DNA of 59,797 bases from an uncultured Tenacibaculum sp. (GTDB lineage Bacteria; Bacteroidota; Bacteroidia; Flavobacteriales; Flavobacteriaceae): positions 1 to 59,797 of the forward strand of contig CANNGJ010000019.1 in the NCBI GenBank assembly GCA_947504185.1, read 5' to 3'. Of the stretch, positions 33,780 to 42,254 are shown in pieces. Positions within the stretch are counted from its first letter, which is position 1. The number at the start of each line of letters is the position of its first letter. A program made the position numbers and the translations under genes. The notes beneath the pieces are model-generated. The model ran no database searches. It had not been told where the DNA came from and saw only the letters and a list, made by a program, of their open reading frames with translations.

Positions 33780-34706
33780 ATGAAAGGACCATTATTTTAC
33801 GCAAAAATCTTACTTTTTGGTGAGTACGGAATAATCAAAGACTCTAAAGGTCTAGCTATTCCTTTTAACTCATATAAAGGCGCGTTAAAATCTGCTAATA
33901 ATTTATCTGGAGAAGCAAAGAAATCAAACGAGAGTTTAGCGAATTTTTATAGTTATTTAACTAATTTAAATTCTGACATAGTATCTTTTGATTTAACTTC
34001 TTTAAAAAATGATATTGATACTGGAATGTATTTTGATTCTTCAATTCCGCAAGGATATGGGGTTGGAAGTTCTGGTGCTTTAGTTGCATCTATTTACGAT
34101 CAGTATGCTACGAATAAAATAACTGTTTTAGAAAATTTAACACGCGACAAACTGTTAGTTTTAAAACAAATTTTTTCTTTGATGGAATCTTTTTTCCATG
34201 GGAAAAGTTCTGGACTAGATCCTTTAAACTCTTATTTGAGCTTACCTATTTTGATAAACTCAAAAGAGCATATTGAACCTGCTGGAATTCCGTCTCAAAA
34301 AGAAGGAAAGGGGGCTGTATTCTTATTAGACTCTGAACAGATTGGTGAAACAGAACCAATGGTAAGCATTTTTATGAACAAAATGAAAAATGAAGGTTTT
34401 CGTAAAATGATTAGCGAAGAATTTTCATTACATACTGACGCTTGTATAGAAGATTTCTTAAAAGGTAATGTTAGCTCATTATTTGGTAATGTTAAAAAAT
34501 TATCTAAAGTAGTTTTAGCAAATTTTAAACCAATGATTCCTACAGCTTTTCATAAAGTTTGGGAAAAAGGAATTCAAACCAATGATTACTACTTAAAACT
34601 TTGCGGTTCTGGTGGTGGTGGTTATATTTTAGGTTTTACTGAAGATTACGAGAAAGCAAAAAACAGCTTACAAGAATATAAATTAGAGTTAGTGTATCGT
34701 TTTTAA
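33780..34706 (+). CDS. mevalonate kinase (GHMP family)
   Basis: The 308-residue kinase begins MKGPLFYAKILLFGEYGI, the canonical GHMP start. It carries the ATP loop PQGYGVGSSGALVAS, SSGLDPLNS with the catalytic aspartate and the C-terminal LCGSGGGGYILGF. In this setting (mvaD upstream, UbiA downstream) it is most likely the enzyme that makes mevalonate 5-phosphate. The ATG is set by the -7 box at 33753-33760, which excludes the upstream in-frame codon. Confidence 0.9.
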   Translation: MKGPLFYAKILLFGEYGIIKDSKGLAIPFNSYKGALKSANNLSGEAKKSNESLANFYSYLTNLNSDIVSFDLTSLKNDIDTGMYFDSSIPQGYGVGSSGALVASIYDQYATNKITVLENLTRDKLLVLKQIFSLMESFFHGKSSGLDPLNSYLSLPILINSKEHIEPAGIPSQKEGKGAVFLLDSEQIGETEPMVSIFMNKMKNEGFRKMISEEFSLHTDACIEDFLKGNVSSLFGNVKKLSKVVLANFKPMIPTAFHKVWEKGIQTNDYYLKLCGSGGGGYILGFTEDYEKAKNSLQEYKLELVYRF

Positions 34707-34717
34707 ATAATGCTACT

Positions 34718-35635
34718 ATGAGTACATTAAAAGCCAACACACTTTTTTTTAAACTTTTAAGTCTTCTATCTGTAGTTAGAGGATATAATATTTTAGTATT
34801 AATAGCAGCCCAATATTTGGCTGCTATTTTTATTTTCTCTGAACACAAATCGATAAAACCAATACTTTTCGATTGGCACTTATTGTATTTAGTATTGGCA
34901 ACCGTTTGTGTAGTTGCTGCTGGATATATTATCAATAATTTTTACGATAAAAAAGCTGATAAAATAAATCGCCCTATAAAGTCTGGATTAGATTCTTATG
35001 TGAAACAAGAAACAAAACTATCCTTATATTTTTTCTTAAACTTTGTTGGTTTTACTTTTGGATGGCTAGTATCATGGCGAGCTGCATTCTTTTTTGCAGT
35101 CTATATTTTCGGAATTTGGTTTTATTCTCACAAACTTAAAAAATATCCCTTTATCGGTTTAATGAGCGTTACTATATTAACAATCTTACCCTTTTTTGTC
35201 ATTTTTGTACACTATAAAAATTTCTCGAAAGTAATTTTCGTACACGCTATTTTTCTTTTCTTAGTAATCATGATTCGTGAACTAATTAAAGATTTAGAAA
35301 ATATTAAAGGGGCTATTGCTAATAACTACAATACATTTCCTGTAAAATACGGAGAAAAAAACACAAAGAAGTTAATCATTCTTTTAATGATATTAACGCT
35401 TGTACCTATTGGAATACTATTCAATTATCCAGCAATAGAATACATGAAGTATTATTTTTACTTAGCTGCAATTACTTTAATTTTTACAGGATTATATATA
35501 TGGAAAGCTACAGATAAAAATCAATACCAGCTGTCTCATAATATCTTAAAAATACTATTATTAATAGGCGTTTTTAGTTTAATATTTATCGATAAATCTC
35601 TAATTTTAGACAAAGTCGTTGAGGTTTTAGATTAA
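34718..35635 (+). CDS. UbiA family prenyltransferase (geranylgeranylglycerol-phosphate geranylgeranyltransferase-like)
   Basis: The 305-residue membrane enzyme has eight to nine helices. The first Asp-rich motif is NNFYDKKAD (73-81), followed by INRPIKSG; the second motif region is RELIKDLENIKG. Flavobacterial members next to mevalonate genes are usually called geranylgeranylglycerol-phosphate geranylgeranyltransferases, but the acceptor is not proven. It follows mevalonate kinase by 11 bp and would use the isoprenoids made by this cluster. Confidence 0.85.
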   Translation: MSTLKANTLFFKLLSLLSVVRGYNILVLIAAQYLAAIFIFSEHKSIKPILFDWHLLYLVLATVCVVAAGYIINNFYDKKADKINRPIKSGLDSYVKQETKLSLYFFLNFVGFTFGWLVSWRAAFFFAVYIFGIWFYSHKLKKYPFIGLMSVTILTILPFFVIFVHYKNFSKVIFVHAIFLFLVIMIRELIKDLENIKGAIANNYNTFPVKYGEKNTKKLIILLMILTLVPIGILFNYPAIEYMKYYFYLAAITLIFTGLYIWKATDKNQYQLSHNILKILLLIGVFSLIFIDKSLILDKVVEVLD

Positions 35636-35652
35636 AAATCAAATAATTGACT

Positions 35653-35660
35653 TACATTTG
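35653..35660 (+). promoter_or_regulatory. -7 promoter box of the pseudouridine synthase gene
   Basis: TACATTTG fits TAnnTTTG, 21 bp before the ATG. Confidence 0.65.
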
Positions 35661-35681
35661 CCCACTTTTTAAAATTTAAAC

Positions 35682-36602
35682 ATGAATTCAAAAAACTCGT
35701 CGAGAGGACGACAAGCTGGCAAGAGCAGCAATCCTCAAGAAAAAAAATCATTACGAACTGATAAATCTGATAGAAATAGTAATTCTTCAAGTAAAAAAAG
35801 ATTTGCAACTAGTTCTTCTGATAATAAAAAACAGTTTAAAAGAGATATAAAAAAATCTCAACCTAGTAAATCTGTTCAAAAAACAACTGAAAGTACTGGT
35901 ATTCGTTTAAACAAATACATTTCAAATTCTGGAATTTGTTCTCGTAGAGAAGCAGATACTTATATTGAGCACGGTAGTGTTTCTGTAAACGGAGATTTAG
36001 TAACCGAAATGGGGTACAAAGTTCAACCAGGTGACGAAGTTCGTTTCGATGGAACGTTAATTTCTATTGAAAAAAAGCGTTACATCTTATTAAATAAGCC
36101 AAAAAACTATATTACAACCATGGAAGATGATCGTGGTCGTAAAACAGTAATGGAGCTTATTGCTAACGCTACGAAAGAACGCGTTTATCCTGTTGGAAGA
36201 TTAGATAGAAATACAACTGGATTATTGTTATTTACCAATGATGGTGAAATGGCAAAAAAGTTAACACACCCAAAACATGATGTTCGTAAATTATATCACG
36301 CATCATTAGATAAGAAATTAAGCTTATCTGATTTAGATAAATTACGTGGTGACGTTATTATTGAAGGAAGAAAAGTATTTATTGATGCTGTTTCGTATGT
36401 AGAAGGAGAACGTAAAACTGAGGTTGGAATTGAGATTCACTCTGGAAGAAACCGTATTGTTCGTAAGATATTTGAAAACTACGGATATACAGTTAAAAAA
36501 TTAGATCGTGTGGTTTTTGCAGGTATGACTAAGAAAAATTTACCAAGAGGTAGATGGAGAGAGCTAACAAGCCAAGAAGTAAATAACTTACAAATGATAT
36601 AA
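35682..36602 (+). CDS. 23S rRNA pseudouridine synthase, RluB family
   Basis: The 306-residue protein has an N-terminal basic, Ser/Lys-rich tail of about 70 residues, an S4 RNA-binding domain (RLNKYISNSGICSRREAD) and the RsuA/RluB catalytic domain with D175 in VGRLDRNTTGL. It isomerises a uridine in large-subunit rRNA. The long disordered tail is common in Bacteroidetes homologues. It is a single-gene unit closed by a strong terminator. Confidence 0.92.
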   Translation: MNSKNSSRGRQAGKSSNPQEKKSLRTDKSDRNSNSSSKKRFATSSSDNKKQFKRDIKKSQPSKSVQKTTESTGIRLNKYISNSGICSRREADTYIEHGSVSVNGDLVTEMGYKVQPGDEVRFDGTLISIEKKRYILLNKPKNYITTMEDDRGRKTVMELIANATKERVYPVGRLDRNTTGLLLFTNDGEMAKKLTHPKHDVRKLYHASLDKKLSLSDLDKLRGDVIIEGRKVFIDAVSYVEGERKTEVGIEIHSGRNRIVRKIFENYGYTVKKLDRVVFAGMTKKNLPRGRWRELTSQEVNNLQMI

Positions 36603-36634
36603 AAAAATCCCGAGTTTCAAACTCGGGATTTTTT
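36601..36634. terminator. bidirectional terminator
   Basis: AAAAAATCCCGAGTTT and its complement form a perfect hairpin with A-run and T-run on either side. It ends both the pseudouridine synthase and the convergent heavy-metal operon. Confidence 0.88.
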
Positions 36635-36636
36635 AT

Positions 36637-37008
36637 TTACTGTTTTTCTTTCTTATGATCGTTTTGTACTTCCTCATCTCTGTACTTACAACAACCATGT
36701 AAGTTATCATAAACTTCTTTTGGCGCCTTAAAAGCATCTGTATCATGACCTACATTTGCGATATTCTGTTGAACTGTAGCTGCATCCGTTTTACGCTCAT
36801 CAATAATTAAATTTAACTGATGCGTCTTTACATTCCATAATGCATATTTTACTCCTTTAGAATTTAATGCTGCTTTTTCAATTCTGTTTTTACACATCAT
36901 ACAAACACCATCAACATCAAAAGAAACTTTTGCGTTTTTCTTCTTTTTTTGTGCCGACATAGACACATTTAAAAATAATACTGTTATTACTAATACTAAT
37001 TTTTTCAT
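36637..37008 (-). CDS. secreted heavy-metal-associated (HMA) domain protein
   Basis: The 123-residue protein has a signal peptide (to about residue 20) and an HMA fold whose metal site is C36-M-M-C39 in VDGVCMMCKNRIEKA. A His/Cys tail (NLHGCCKYRDEE) may bind more metal. It starts one base after the TonB-dependent receptor stop, so it is translated with it. It would act as a periplasmic carrier of Cu or a similar soft metal. Confidence 0.88.
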   Translation of the reverse strand: MKKLVLVITVLFLNVSMSAQKKKKNAKVSFDVDGVCMMCKNRIEKAALNSKGVKYALWNVKTHQLNLIIDERKTDAATVQQNIANVGHDTDAFKAPKEVYDNLHGCCKYRDEEVQNDHKKEKQ

Positions 37009-37009
37009 T

Positions 37010-39265
37010 TTAATCTATTTTAAATCTTAATCCTGTATAAAAATTACTTCCAAAAATTGGCGCGTATACAATTGTTGTATCAAAACTTGAGCCAAAAGGA
37101 TCATCGCTTGCCAATATAGGATTTTTCTGTTTATAATTTGTAATATTCTCTGCTCCAGCATATATCTCAAATTTCTTAGAAAACACTTTTGTTATTTGAG
37201 CATTTAATAAGTTATAACTGTTAGAATATTCTGATAATTGATATTGAACTGGGTTTTGAGATGTGTTTGGCAATCTTTGCTTACCAATCCAATTATAAGT
37301 TACATCAAACTTCCAATGTCTATCGTTTTCTTGTTTACTAGTTTCATAAGAAACATTAGCAAAAAATCGATGTTTCGCTTGAAGTGCTTTCGCTGCATTA
37401 CCAGATTTAAAATCTGTATTTACATCGTAATACTTGTATGAAAATCGAGTATTAAAAAAAGGAATAATATTCTGATTTAACTCAATCTGAAAACTATTTG
37501 CAACACTTTTTCCGTCTAAATTATAAAACGAAATTTCTTGCGGATTTTCCCAATCCACTACGACTTGATTATCAAAATTGGTTCTGTAAAAATCAAAAGT
37601 AACATCTCCTTTTCTACCAAATAACTTATATCCTTGTAAAAAAGACACTCCATAATTCCATGCAACTTCAGGATCTAATCCATAAATTTTGCCGTTTACA
37701 TTATCAATATTAATCTGCCTAGAAGAAGCAAATAATTGTTGATTCTCTGCAAAAATATTAGCACTTCTTTTACCTCTACCAATCGAAGTTCTTAACACTC
37801 CCTTTTCCCAAGGTGAATATCTTACATGTAAGCGAGGCGTTAAAAAAGTTCCTAACAAATTATGATTATCTATTCTTATTCCTGCTGTTATACTTACATC
37901 ATCTGAATTATCATAAGCATATTCAAAAAAAGTTCCTACAGATGTTTCGTTTCTGTTGTAATCATTTGTTTGAGGTGTTGTTTTCACCATTTCGTCATAT
38001 TTATCATATGTAAAACTAAGACCAGTTTTAAATTTATGACGCGTATCTCCAATAATAGAATTAAATAAGAAGTTACTATAAAAACTTTGGTGCTCTATAT
38101 CGTATTCTCTTAAACCAAAATAAGAATCCTGTTTATGATTACTATAAGCAGCTTGCAACCCCATGCTTTGAAAAGGTAAATCTGGAAAAACATATCCTAA
38201 CTTTGCTGACGTCTCAAATCTTTTACTTTTAATTTCACTACCCCAGATTGTAGATGAGCCTTTATCTGTATCTGGATTAAAACCAATTTGACCAACTTGC
38301 TTGTCATCATCCAAATAGTGAAAATTAATAAAACTAACCCACCCTTTTTCGGCATCGGTATATTGCCAACGGTTCATTACATTTATTTGATTCGATAATG
38401 GATTATCTAAAAAACCATCGTTATTTTTATCGAATTTTTCTCCTCTATGGTTCCCATGTACATAAATTCCTGTTTGCCATTTATCACTCACTTTTTGATT
38501 AAAATGCGTATTTAACTCTAACCTTCCTCCTAATGCTCCATAAGCGTTTAAAAAGAATTTATGATCTCTCGATGGTTTCACTAATTCAGCATTTATTTGA
38601 CCTGAAATACTTTCAAATCCGTTAATAACACTTCCTGCTCCTTTGGTTATTTGAATACTTTCCACCCATGTTCCTGGAGTAAATGTTAAACCGAAAGCTT
38701 GGGCGGCTCCTCTAATAGAAGGGATATTCTCTTGAGTAATTAACAAATAAGGGCTTGTTAAACCTAACATCTGAATTTGTTTTGTCCCTGTTAAAGCATC
38801 CGAAAAATTCACATCTATAGATGGATTCGTTTCAAAACTTTCTGATAAATTACAACACGCAGCTTTTAATAATTCTTCACTATTAATCGTTACTAAATTT
38901 TGAGCTTGTAAATACGATTTTTGTGTTGCGCTCTTCTTAGCATTTACAGAAACTTCTTTTAATGTGTTACTCTCGGTAATAAAATGGTGAATCGGTTTTA
39001 AATTATTAATTGTTATTGTATCTGTTTTATATCCAACAAAACTAACAACTAGCTTTTTATAACTTGACTTATAAGGAATAGTAAACCATCCTTTTTCATT
39101 AGTTGTTACACCTACATTTGTATTCAACCAATAAACACTTGCACCGTAAACCCCTAAATTATCTTTGGGATTATTTTTATCCATAATCATTCCTTTAAAG
39201 GTTTCTTGCGAAAAGGATATGGATGACATCAGTATAAATATACTGACCAATAAATTATTTTTCAT
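37010..39265 (-). CDS. TonB-dependent outer-membrane receptor, heavy-metal type
   Basis: The 751-residue receptor has a signal peptide (to about 19) and a CarboxypepD_reg-like domain (about 22-100). The plug domain contains an unusual Cys-Cys (LLKAACCNLSESF), and a 22-strand barrel ends in FYTGLRFKID. Its operon partners (HMA protein downstream, HYC_CC_PP protein upstream) point to import or handling of copper or another soft metal rather than siderophores; this is inference from context. Confidence 0.9.
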   Translation of the reverse strand: MKNNLLVSIFILMSSISFSQETFKGMIMDKNNPKDNLGVYGASVYWLNTNVGVTTNEKGWFTIPYKSSYKKLVVSFVGYKTDTITINNLKPIHHFITESNTLKEVSVNAKKSATQKSYLQAQNLVTINSEELLKAACCNLSESFETNPSIDVNFSDALTGTKQIQMLGLTSPYLLITQENIPSIRGAAQAFGLTFTPGTWVESIQITKGAGSVINGFESISGQINAELVKPSRDHKFFLNAYGALGGRLELNTHFNQKVSDKWQTGIYVHGNHRGEKFDKNNDGFLDNPLSNQINVMNRWQYTDAEKGWVSFINFHYLDDDKQVGQIGFNPDTDKGSSTIWGSEIKSKRFETSAKLGYVFPDLPFQSMGLQAAYSNHKQDSYFGLREYDIEHQSFYSNFLFNSIIGDTRHKFKTGLSFTYDKYDEMVKTTPQTNDYNRNETSVGTFFEYAYDNSDDVSITAGIRIDNHNLLGTFLTPRLHVRYSPWEKGVLRTSIGRGKRSANIFAENQQLFASSRQINIDNVNGKIYGLDPEVAWNYGVSFLQGYKLFGRKGDVTFDFYRTNFDNQVVVDWENPQEISFYNLDGKSVANSFQIELNQNIIPFFNTRFSYKYYDVNTDFKSGNAAKALQAKHRFFANVSYETSKQENDRHWKFDVTYNWIGKQRLPNTSQNPVQYQLSEYSNSYNLLNAQITKVFSKKFEIYAGAENITNYKQKNPILASDDPFGSSFDTTIVYAPIFGSNFYTGLRFKID

Positions 39266-39323
39266 TTTTATATATCATATTAAATTTTACAATTCTTAAT
39301 TTTTTTAAATAAGAACTATAAAA

Positions 39324-39737
39324 TCATATGATAAAAACTTCGTGAAGTACCTGAATATCTTGAACTAAATCAGGCGGGGAATAATATTGAAGTGATGCTA
39401 TTTGCTTTTCTAAATCTTGAAAAACGAATTGATAAGCATTATAAAATGCTAAAACTATTTTTAGCTCATCAAAACTAACATCATCTAAAGAATGTTTTTG
39501 AAACTCATCTTGACCATCAATTTGATGAACTTCATCTTTACAACATTTCTTTTTCTTTGTAACGGTAGCACATTCATCTACACCACCATCACTATTACAA
39601 GTATCTGCTTTACCTAAATAAGAAACATCAACTAAATAATCACCACAGTAATGCTTCTCTACCGTAAAAGAAAAAGTAGAAAATAGCACTAAAAAGGCTA
39701 ATACTGACGATATAATTTTAGTTACAACTTGTTTCAT
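39324..39737 (-). CDS. HYC_CC_PP family protein
   Basis: The 137-residue protein starts at the ATG at 39737 with a signal-type helix (VLAFLVLFSTFSF). It carries the three marks of the family: HYCGD, the KKKCCKDE pair and the C-terminal Pro-Pro (YYSPPD). The cysteines suggest metal binding. It precedes the TonB-dependent receptor gene by 58 bp. Its -7 box is only six bases before the ATG, so the mRNA is nearly leaderless. Confidence 0.85.
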   Translation of the reverse strand: MKQVVTKIISSVLAFLVLFSTFSFTVEKHYCGDYLVDVSYLGKADTCNSDGGVDECATVTKKKKCCKDEVHQIDGQDEFQKHSLDDVSFDELKIVLAFYNAYQFVFQDLEKQIASLQYYSPPDLVQDIQVLHEVFII

Positions 39738-39743
39738 TGGCTG

Positions 39744-39751
39744 CAAAGTTA
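39744..39751 (-). promoter_or_regulatory. -7 promoter box of the heavy-metal operon
   Basis: Minus-strand TAACTTTG fits TAnnTTTG and ends six bases before the ATG at 39737; it covers part of the false TTG extension. Confidence 0.6.
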
Positions 39752-39792
39752 CAAAAAATCAAAAATCTATTTTTTAAAACAATTGTTAAATC

Positions 39793-39800
39793 TATTTTTG
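39793..39800 (+). promoter_or_regulatory. -7 promoter box of the GAF gene
   Basis: TATTTTTG fits TAnnTTTG, 45 bp before the ATG at 39846. Confidence 0.6.
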
Positions 39801-39845
39801 TAAGTTCTTAACCTTAATTACGAACTAGGTAATAAACATTTTAAA

Positions 39846-40298
39846 ATGAACTTACAAGCATTAAAAAACAACATAGATAACATCGCAGAAAATAATTCTA
39901 CCAAAGAAGAAAAACTTCAACAAATATGCGATTACTTAGCTTCTGAAATTTCGTATTATGATTGGGTAGGGTTTTACTTTAAAAACGGTGATAAAGACGA
40001 ATTAAAATTAGCACAGTTTAACGGTGAACCGACTGATCATACAATCATTCCTTTCGGAAAAGGAATTTGTGGTCAAGTAGCTGTTAGTAATGAGAATTTT
40101 GTTGTGCAAGATGTTAGCGAACAAGACAATTATATTTCTTGTGGATGGAAGGTAAAATCAGAAATTGTAATTCCAATTTTTGTTAACGAAGAAAATATCG
40201 GACAAATAGACATTGACTCTCACACAGTTAACCCATTTACAGCTAATGACGAAGCTTTATTAGAATACACTTGTAAAAAAGTAGCTAATTTTATATAA
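39846..40298 (+). CDS. GAF domain protein (fRMsr-like)
   Basis: The 150-residue single-domain GAF protein has YDWVGFYF, FGKGICGQVA and a C-terminal IGQIDIDSHTVNPF. It resembles free methionine-R-sulfoxide reductases, in which cysteines near CGQVA and ISCGW do the chemistry; both cysteines are present here (GICGQ and ISCGW). A role in reducing free methionine sulfoxide is likely but unproven. The gene is a single unit. Confidence 0.8.
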   Translation: MNLQALKNNIDNIAENNSTKEEKLQQICDYLASEISYYDWVGFYFKNGDKDELKLAQFNGEPTDHTIIPFGKGICGQVAVSNENFVVQDVSEQDNYISCGWKVKSEIVIPIFVNEENIGQIDIDSHTVNPFTANDEALLEYTCKKVANFI

Positions 40299-40382
40299 TT
40301 TTTACGTAATCATTTGATTGTTAGGATTTTTTTTCTTTTATTTGGGTAAGATTTATTAACCCCTACATAATTCCCCTATATT
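40299..40382 (+). promoter_or_regulatory. probable promoter and leader of the small ORF
   Basis: TTTATTTG at 40337-40344 differs from TAnnTTTG by one base and has a TTG 20 bases upstream (40314-40316). It leaves about 30 nt of leader before the ATG at 40383. Confidence 0.4.
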
Positions 40383-40508
40383 ATGAGTAACAAAGAGTAC
40401 CCTACTTACGCTGCATTAGGCAATGCTAATACTCGTGCAAATTCTCAACAATCTTTTTTTGAAAAATTTACAATGTGGTTTCGTGATTTCTTAGAAAATG
40501 CGGAATAA
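40383..40508 (+). CDS. 41-residue small protein, unknown
   Basis: A short ORF encodes 41 residues beginning MSNKEYPTYAALGNANTRAN and ending with a helix of amphipathic character, FFEKFTMWFRDFLENAE. It lies alone in the 349-bp gap between the GAF gene and purH, with a plausible promoter upstream and a strong terminator 20 bp after the stop. No signal peptide. The isolated unit argues for a real small gene; I do not recognise its family. Confidence 0.6.
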   Translation: MSNKEYPTYAALGNANTRANSQQSFFEKFTMWFRDFLENAE

Positions 40509-40528
40509 AATTTTATATTTTGTTGAAC

Positions 40529-40567
40529 AAAACACCACCAAGATTCAAGCAATTTTGGTGGTGTTTT
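40529..40567 (+). terminator. terminator of the small ORF
   Basis: AAAACACCACCAA (40529-40541) pairs over 13 bp with TTGGTGGTGTTTT (40555-40567). No other gene ends here on either strand. Confidence 0.85.
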
Positions 40568-40617
40568 CATTTAATAATAAACCAAAATAATTTATTGTAT
40601 AACCTTTAGTGTTTTAG

Positions 40618-40650
40618 TAGTTTTGCTAGCTTAACAACACAACAACAATG
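40618..40650 (+). promoter_or_regulatory. purH promoter and A/C-rich leader
   Basis: The -7 box TAGTTTTG (40618-40625) is followed by CTTAACAACACAACAACAA (from 40630) running into the ATG. The same 20-base leader follows the -7 box of rpe at 59023-59042. Confidence 0.65.
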
Positions 40651-42174
40651 AACAATCCAAAAACTATTAAATCTGCACTAATTTCGGTCTTTCACAAAGA
40701 TGGTTTAGAACCAATTGTAAAAAAACTGAATGACCTTGGAGTTACTATTTATTCTACCGGAGGAACAGAGAAATTTATTAAAGATTTAGGTATCGATGTG
40801 GTACCTGTCGAAGATGTTACTTCTTACCCTTCAATATTGGGTGGGCGTGTAAAAACTTTACACCCTAAAGTTTTCGGAGGGATTTTAAACAGACAAGATC
40901 ATGATGGTGATATTGCTGAAATGCAAGAATATAATATCCCACAACTAGATGTGGTAATTGTAGATTTATATCCTTTTGAAAAAACTGTGGCTTCAAATGC
41001 ACCAGAACAAGATATTATTGAAAAAATTGATATCGGAGGGATCTCTTTAATTCGTGCTGCAGCTAAAAACTTTAAAGACACGGTTATTGTTTCTTCTATG
41101 GATCAATACGAAGCCTTTTTAAATTTAATTTCTGAAAATAACGGTAATACATCTATCAGCGATAGAAAAAAGTTTGCTGCAAAAGCTTTCAACATTTCTT
41201 CTCATTACGATACTGCTATTTTTAATTATTTTAATGAAGATGAAATAGCTTATAAAGCTAGCGAAACAATTTCTAAAACATTAAGATATGGAGAAAACCC
41301 ACATCAAAAAGGATATTTCTTTGGTGATTTAGAGGCAATGTTTGATAAATTACACGGTAAAGAATTAAGCTACAACAATTTATTGGATGTTGATGCTGCT
41401 GTAAACTTAATGAATGAGTTTAAAGGAGAATCTCCAACATTTGCTATCTTAAAACACAATAATGCTTGCGGTTTTGCTCAAAGAGAAACAATTCATCAAG
41501 CATATGTAGATGCTTTAGCTGGCGATCCAGTTTCAGCTTTTGGTGGAATTTTAATTTCAAATACAAAAATAGATAAAGCTACTGCTGAAGAAATCCATAA
41601 ACTATTCTGCGAAGTTGTAATTGCCCCTTCTTATGACGATGATGCTTTAGAAGTTTTAAAAGGAAAGAAAAACAGAGTTTTATTAATTCAAAAAGAAGTT
41701 GAATTACCTAAGCAAACTGTTCGTACAGCTTTAAACGGTGTATTAATTCAAGATAAAGATTATATTACTGATAAATTAGAAGGCCTTTCGTACCCAACAA
41801 ACAATAAACCTAGCAAAAGTGAGTTAGATGATTTATTATTTGCTTCTAAGTTGTGTAAAAACACAAAATCTAATACTATTATCTTAGTAAAAAACAAGCA
41901 ATTGTTAGCTGGTGGAACAGGACAAACAAGTAGAGTTGATGCCTTAAAACAAGCGATTGACAAAGCAAATAGTTTTAATTTTGATTTAAACGGAGCTGTG
42001 ATGGCAAGTGATGCATTTTTTCCGTTTCCAGATTGTGTAGAAATTGCAAATAATGCTGGAGTAAAAAGTGTAATTCAACCAGGTGGTTCTATTAAAGATC
42101 AATTAAGTATTGATTATTGTAATGACCATGATGTTTCAATGGTTTTTACAGGAACTAGACATTTTAAACATTAA
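40648..42174 (+). CDS. purH: bifunctional AICAR transformylase/IMP cyclohydrolase
   Basis: The 508-residue enzyme does the last two steps of purine synthesis. The N-terminal MGS-like IMP cyclohydrolase domain (about 1-145) has YSTGGTEKFIKDLG and GGRVKTLHPKVFGG. The C-terminal transformylase has KHNNACGFA with the catalytic Lys-His pair, and ends GTRHFKH as PurH does. Monocistronic; the leader is shared with rpe. Confidence 0.97.
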   Translation: MNNPKTIKSALISVFHKDGLEPIVKKLNDLGVTIYSTGGTEKFIKDLGIDVVPVEDVTSYPSILGGRVKTLHPKVFGGILNRQDHDGDIAEMQEYNIPQLDVVIVDLYPFEKTVASNAPEQDIIEKIDIGGISLIRAAAKNFKDTVIVSSMDQYEAFLNLISENNGNTSISDRKKFAAKAFNISSHYDTAIFNYFNEDEIAYKASETISKTLRYGENPHQKGYFFGDLEAMFDKLHGKELSYNNLLDVDAAVNLMNEFKGESPTFAILKHNNACGFAQRETIHQAYVDALAGDPVSAFGGILISNTKIDKATAEEIHKLFCEVVIAPSYDDDALEVLKGKKNRVLLIQKEVELPKQTVRTALNGVLIQDKDYITDKLEGLSYPTNNKPSKSELDDLLFASKLCKNTKSNTIILVKNKQLLAGGTGQTSRVDALKQAIDKANSFNFDLNGAVMASDAFFPFPDCVEIANNAGVKSVIQPGGSIKDQLSIDYCNDHDVSMVFTGTRHFKH

Positions 42175-42209
42175 TAATTTTAGTTGTAGAAACATTACAT
42201 ATTTTTAGT

Positions 42210-42217
42210 TAGATTTG
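42210..42217 (+). promoter_or_regulatory. -7 promoter box of the mre operon
   Basis: TAGATTTG fits TAnnTTTG, 37 bp before the mreB ATG. Confidence 0.6.
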
Positions 42218-42254
42218 TAATAATCCTCTTAAATTAAAGAAATAACAATATCAT

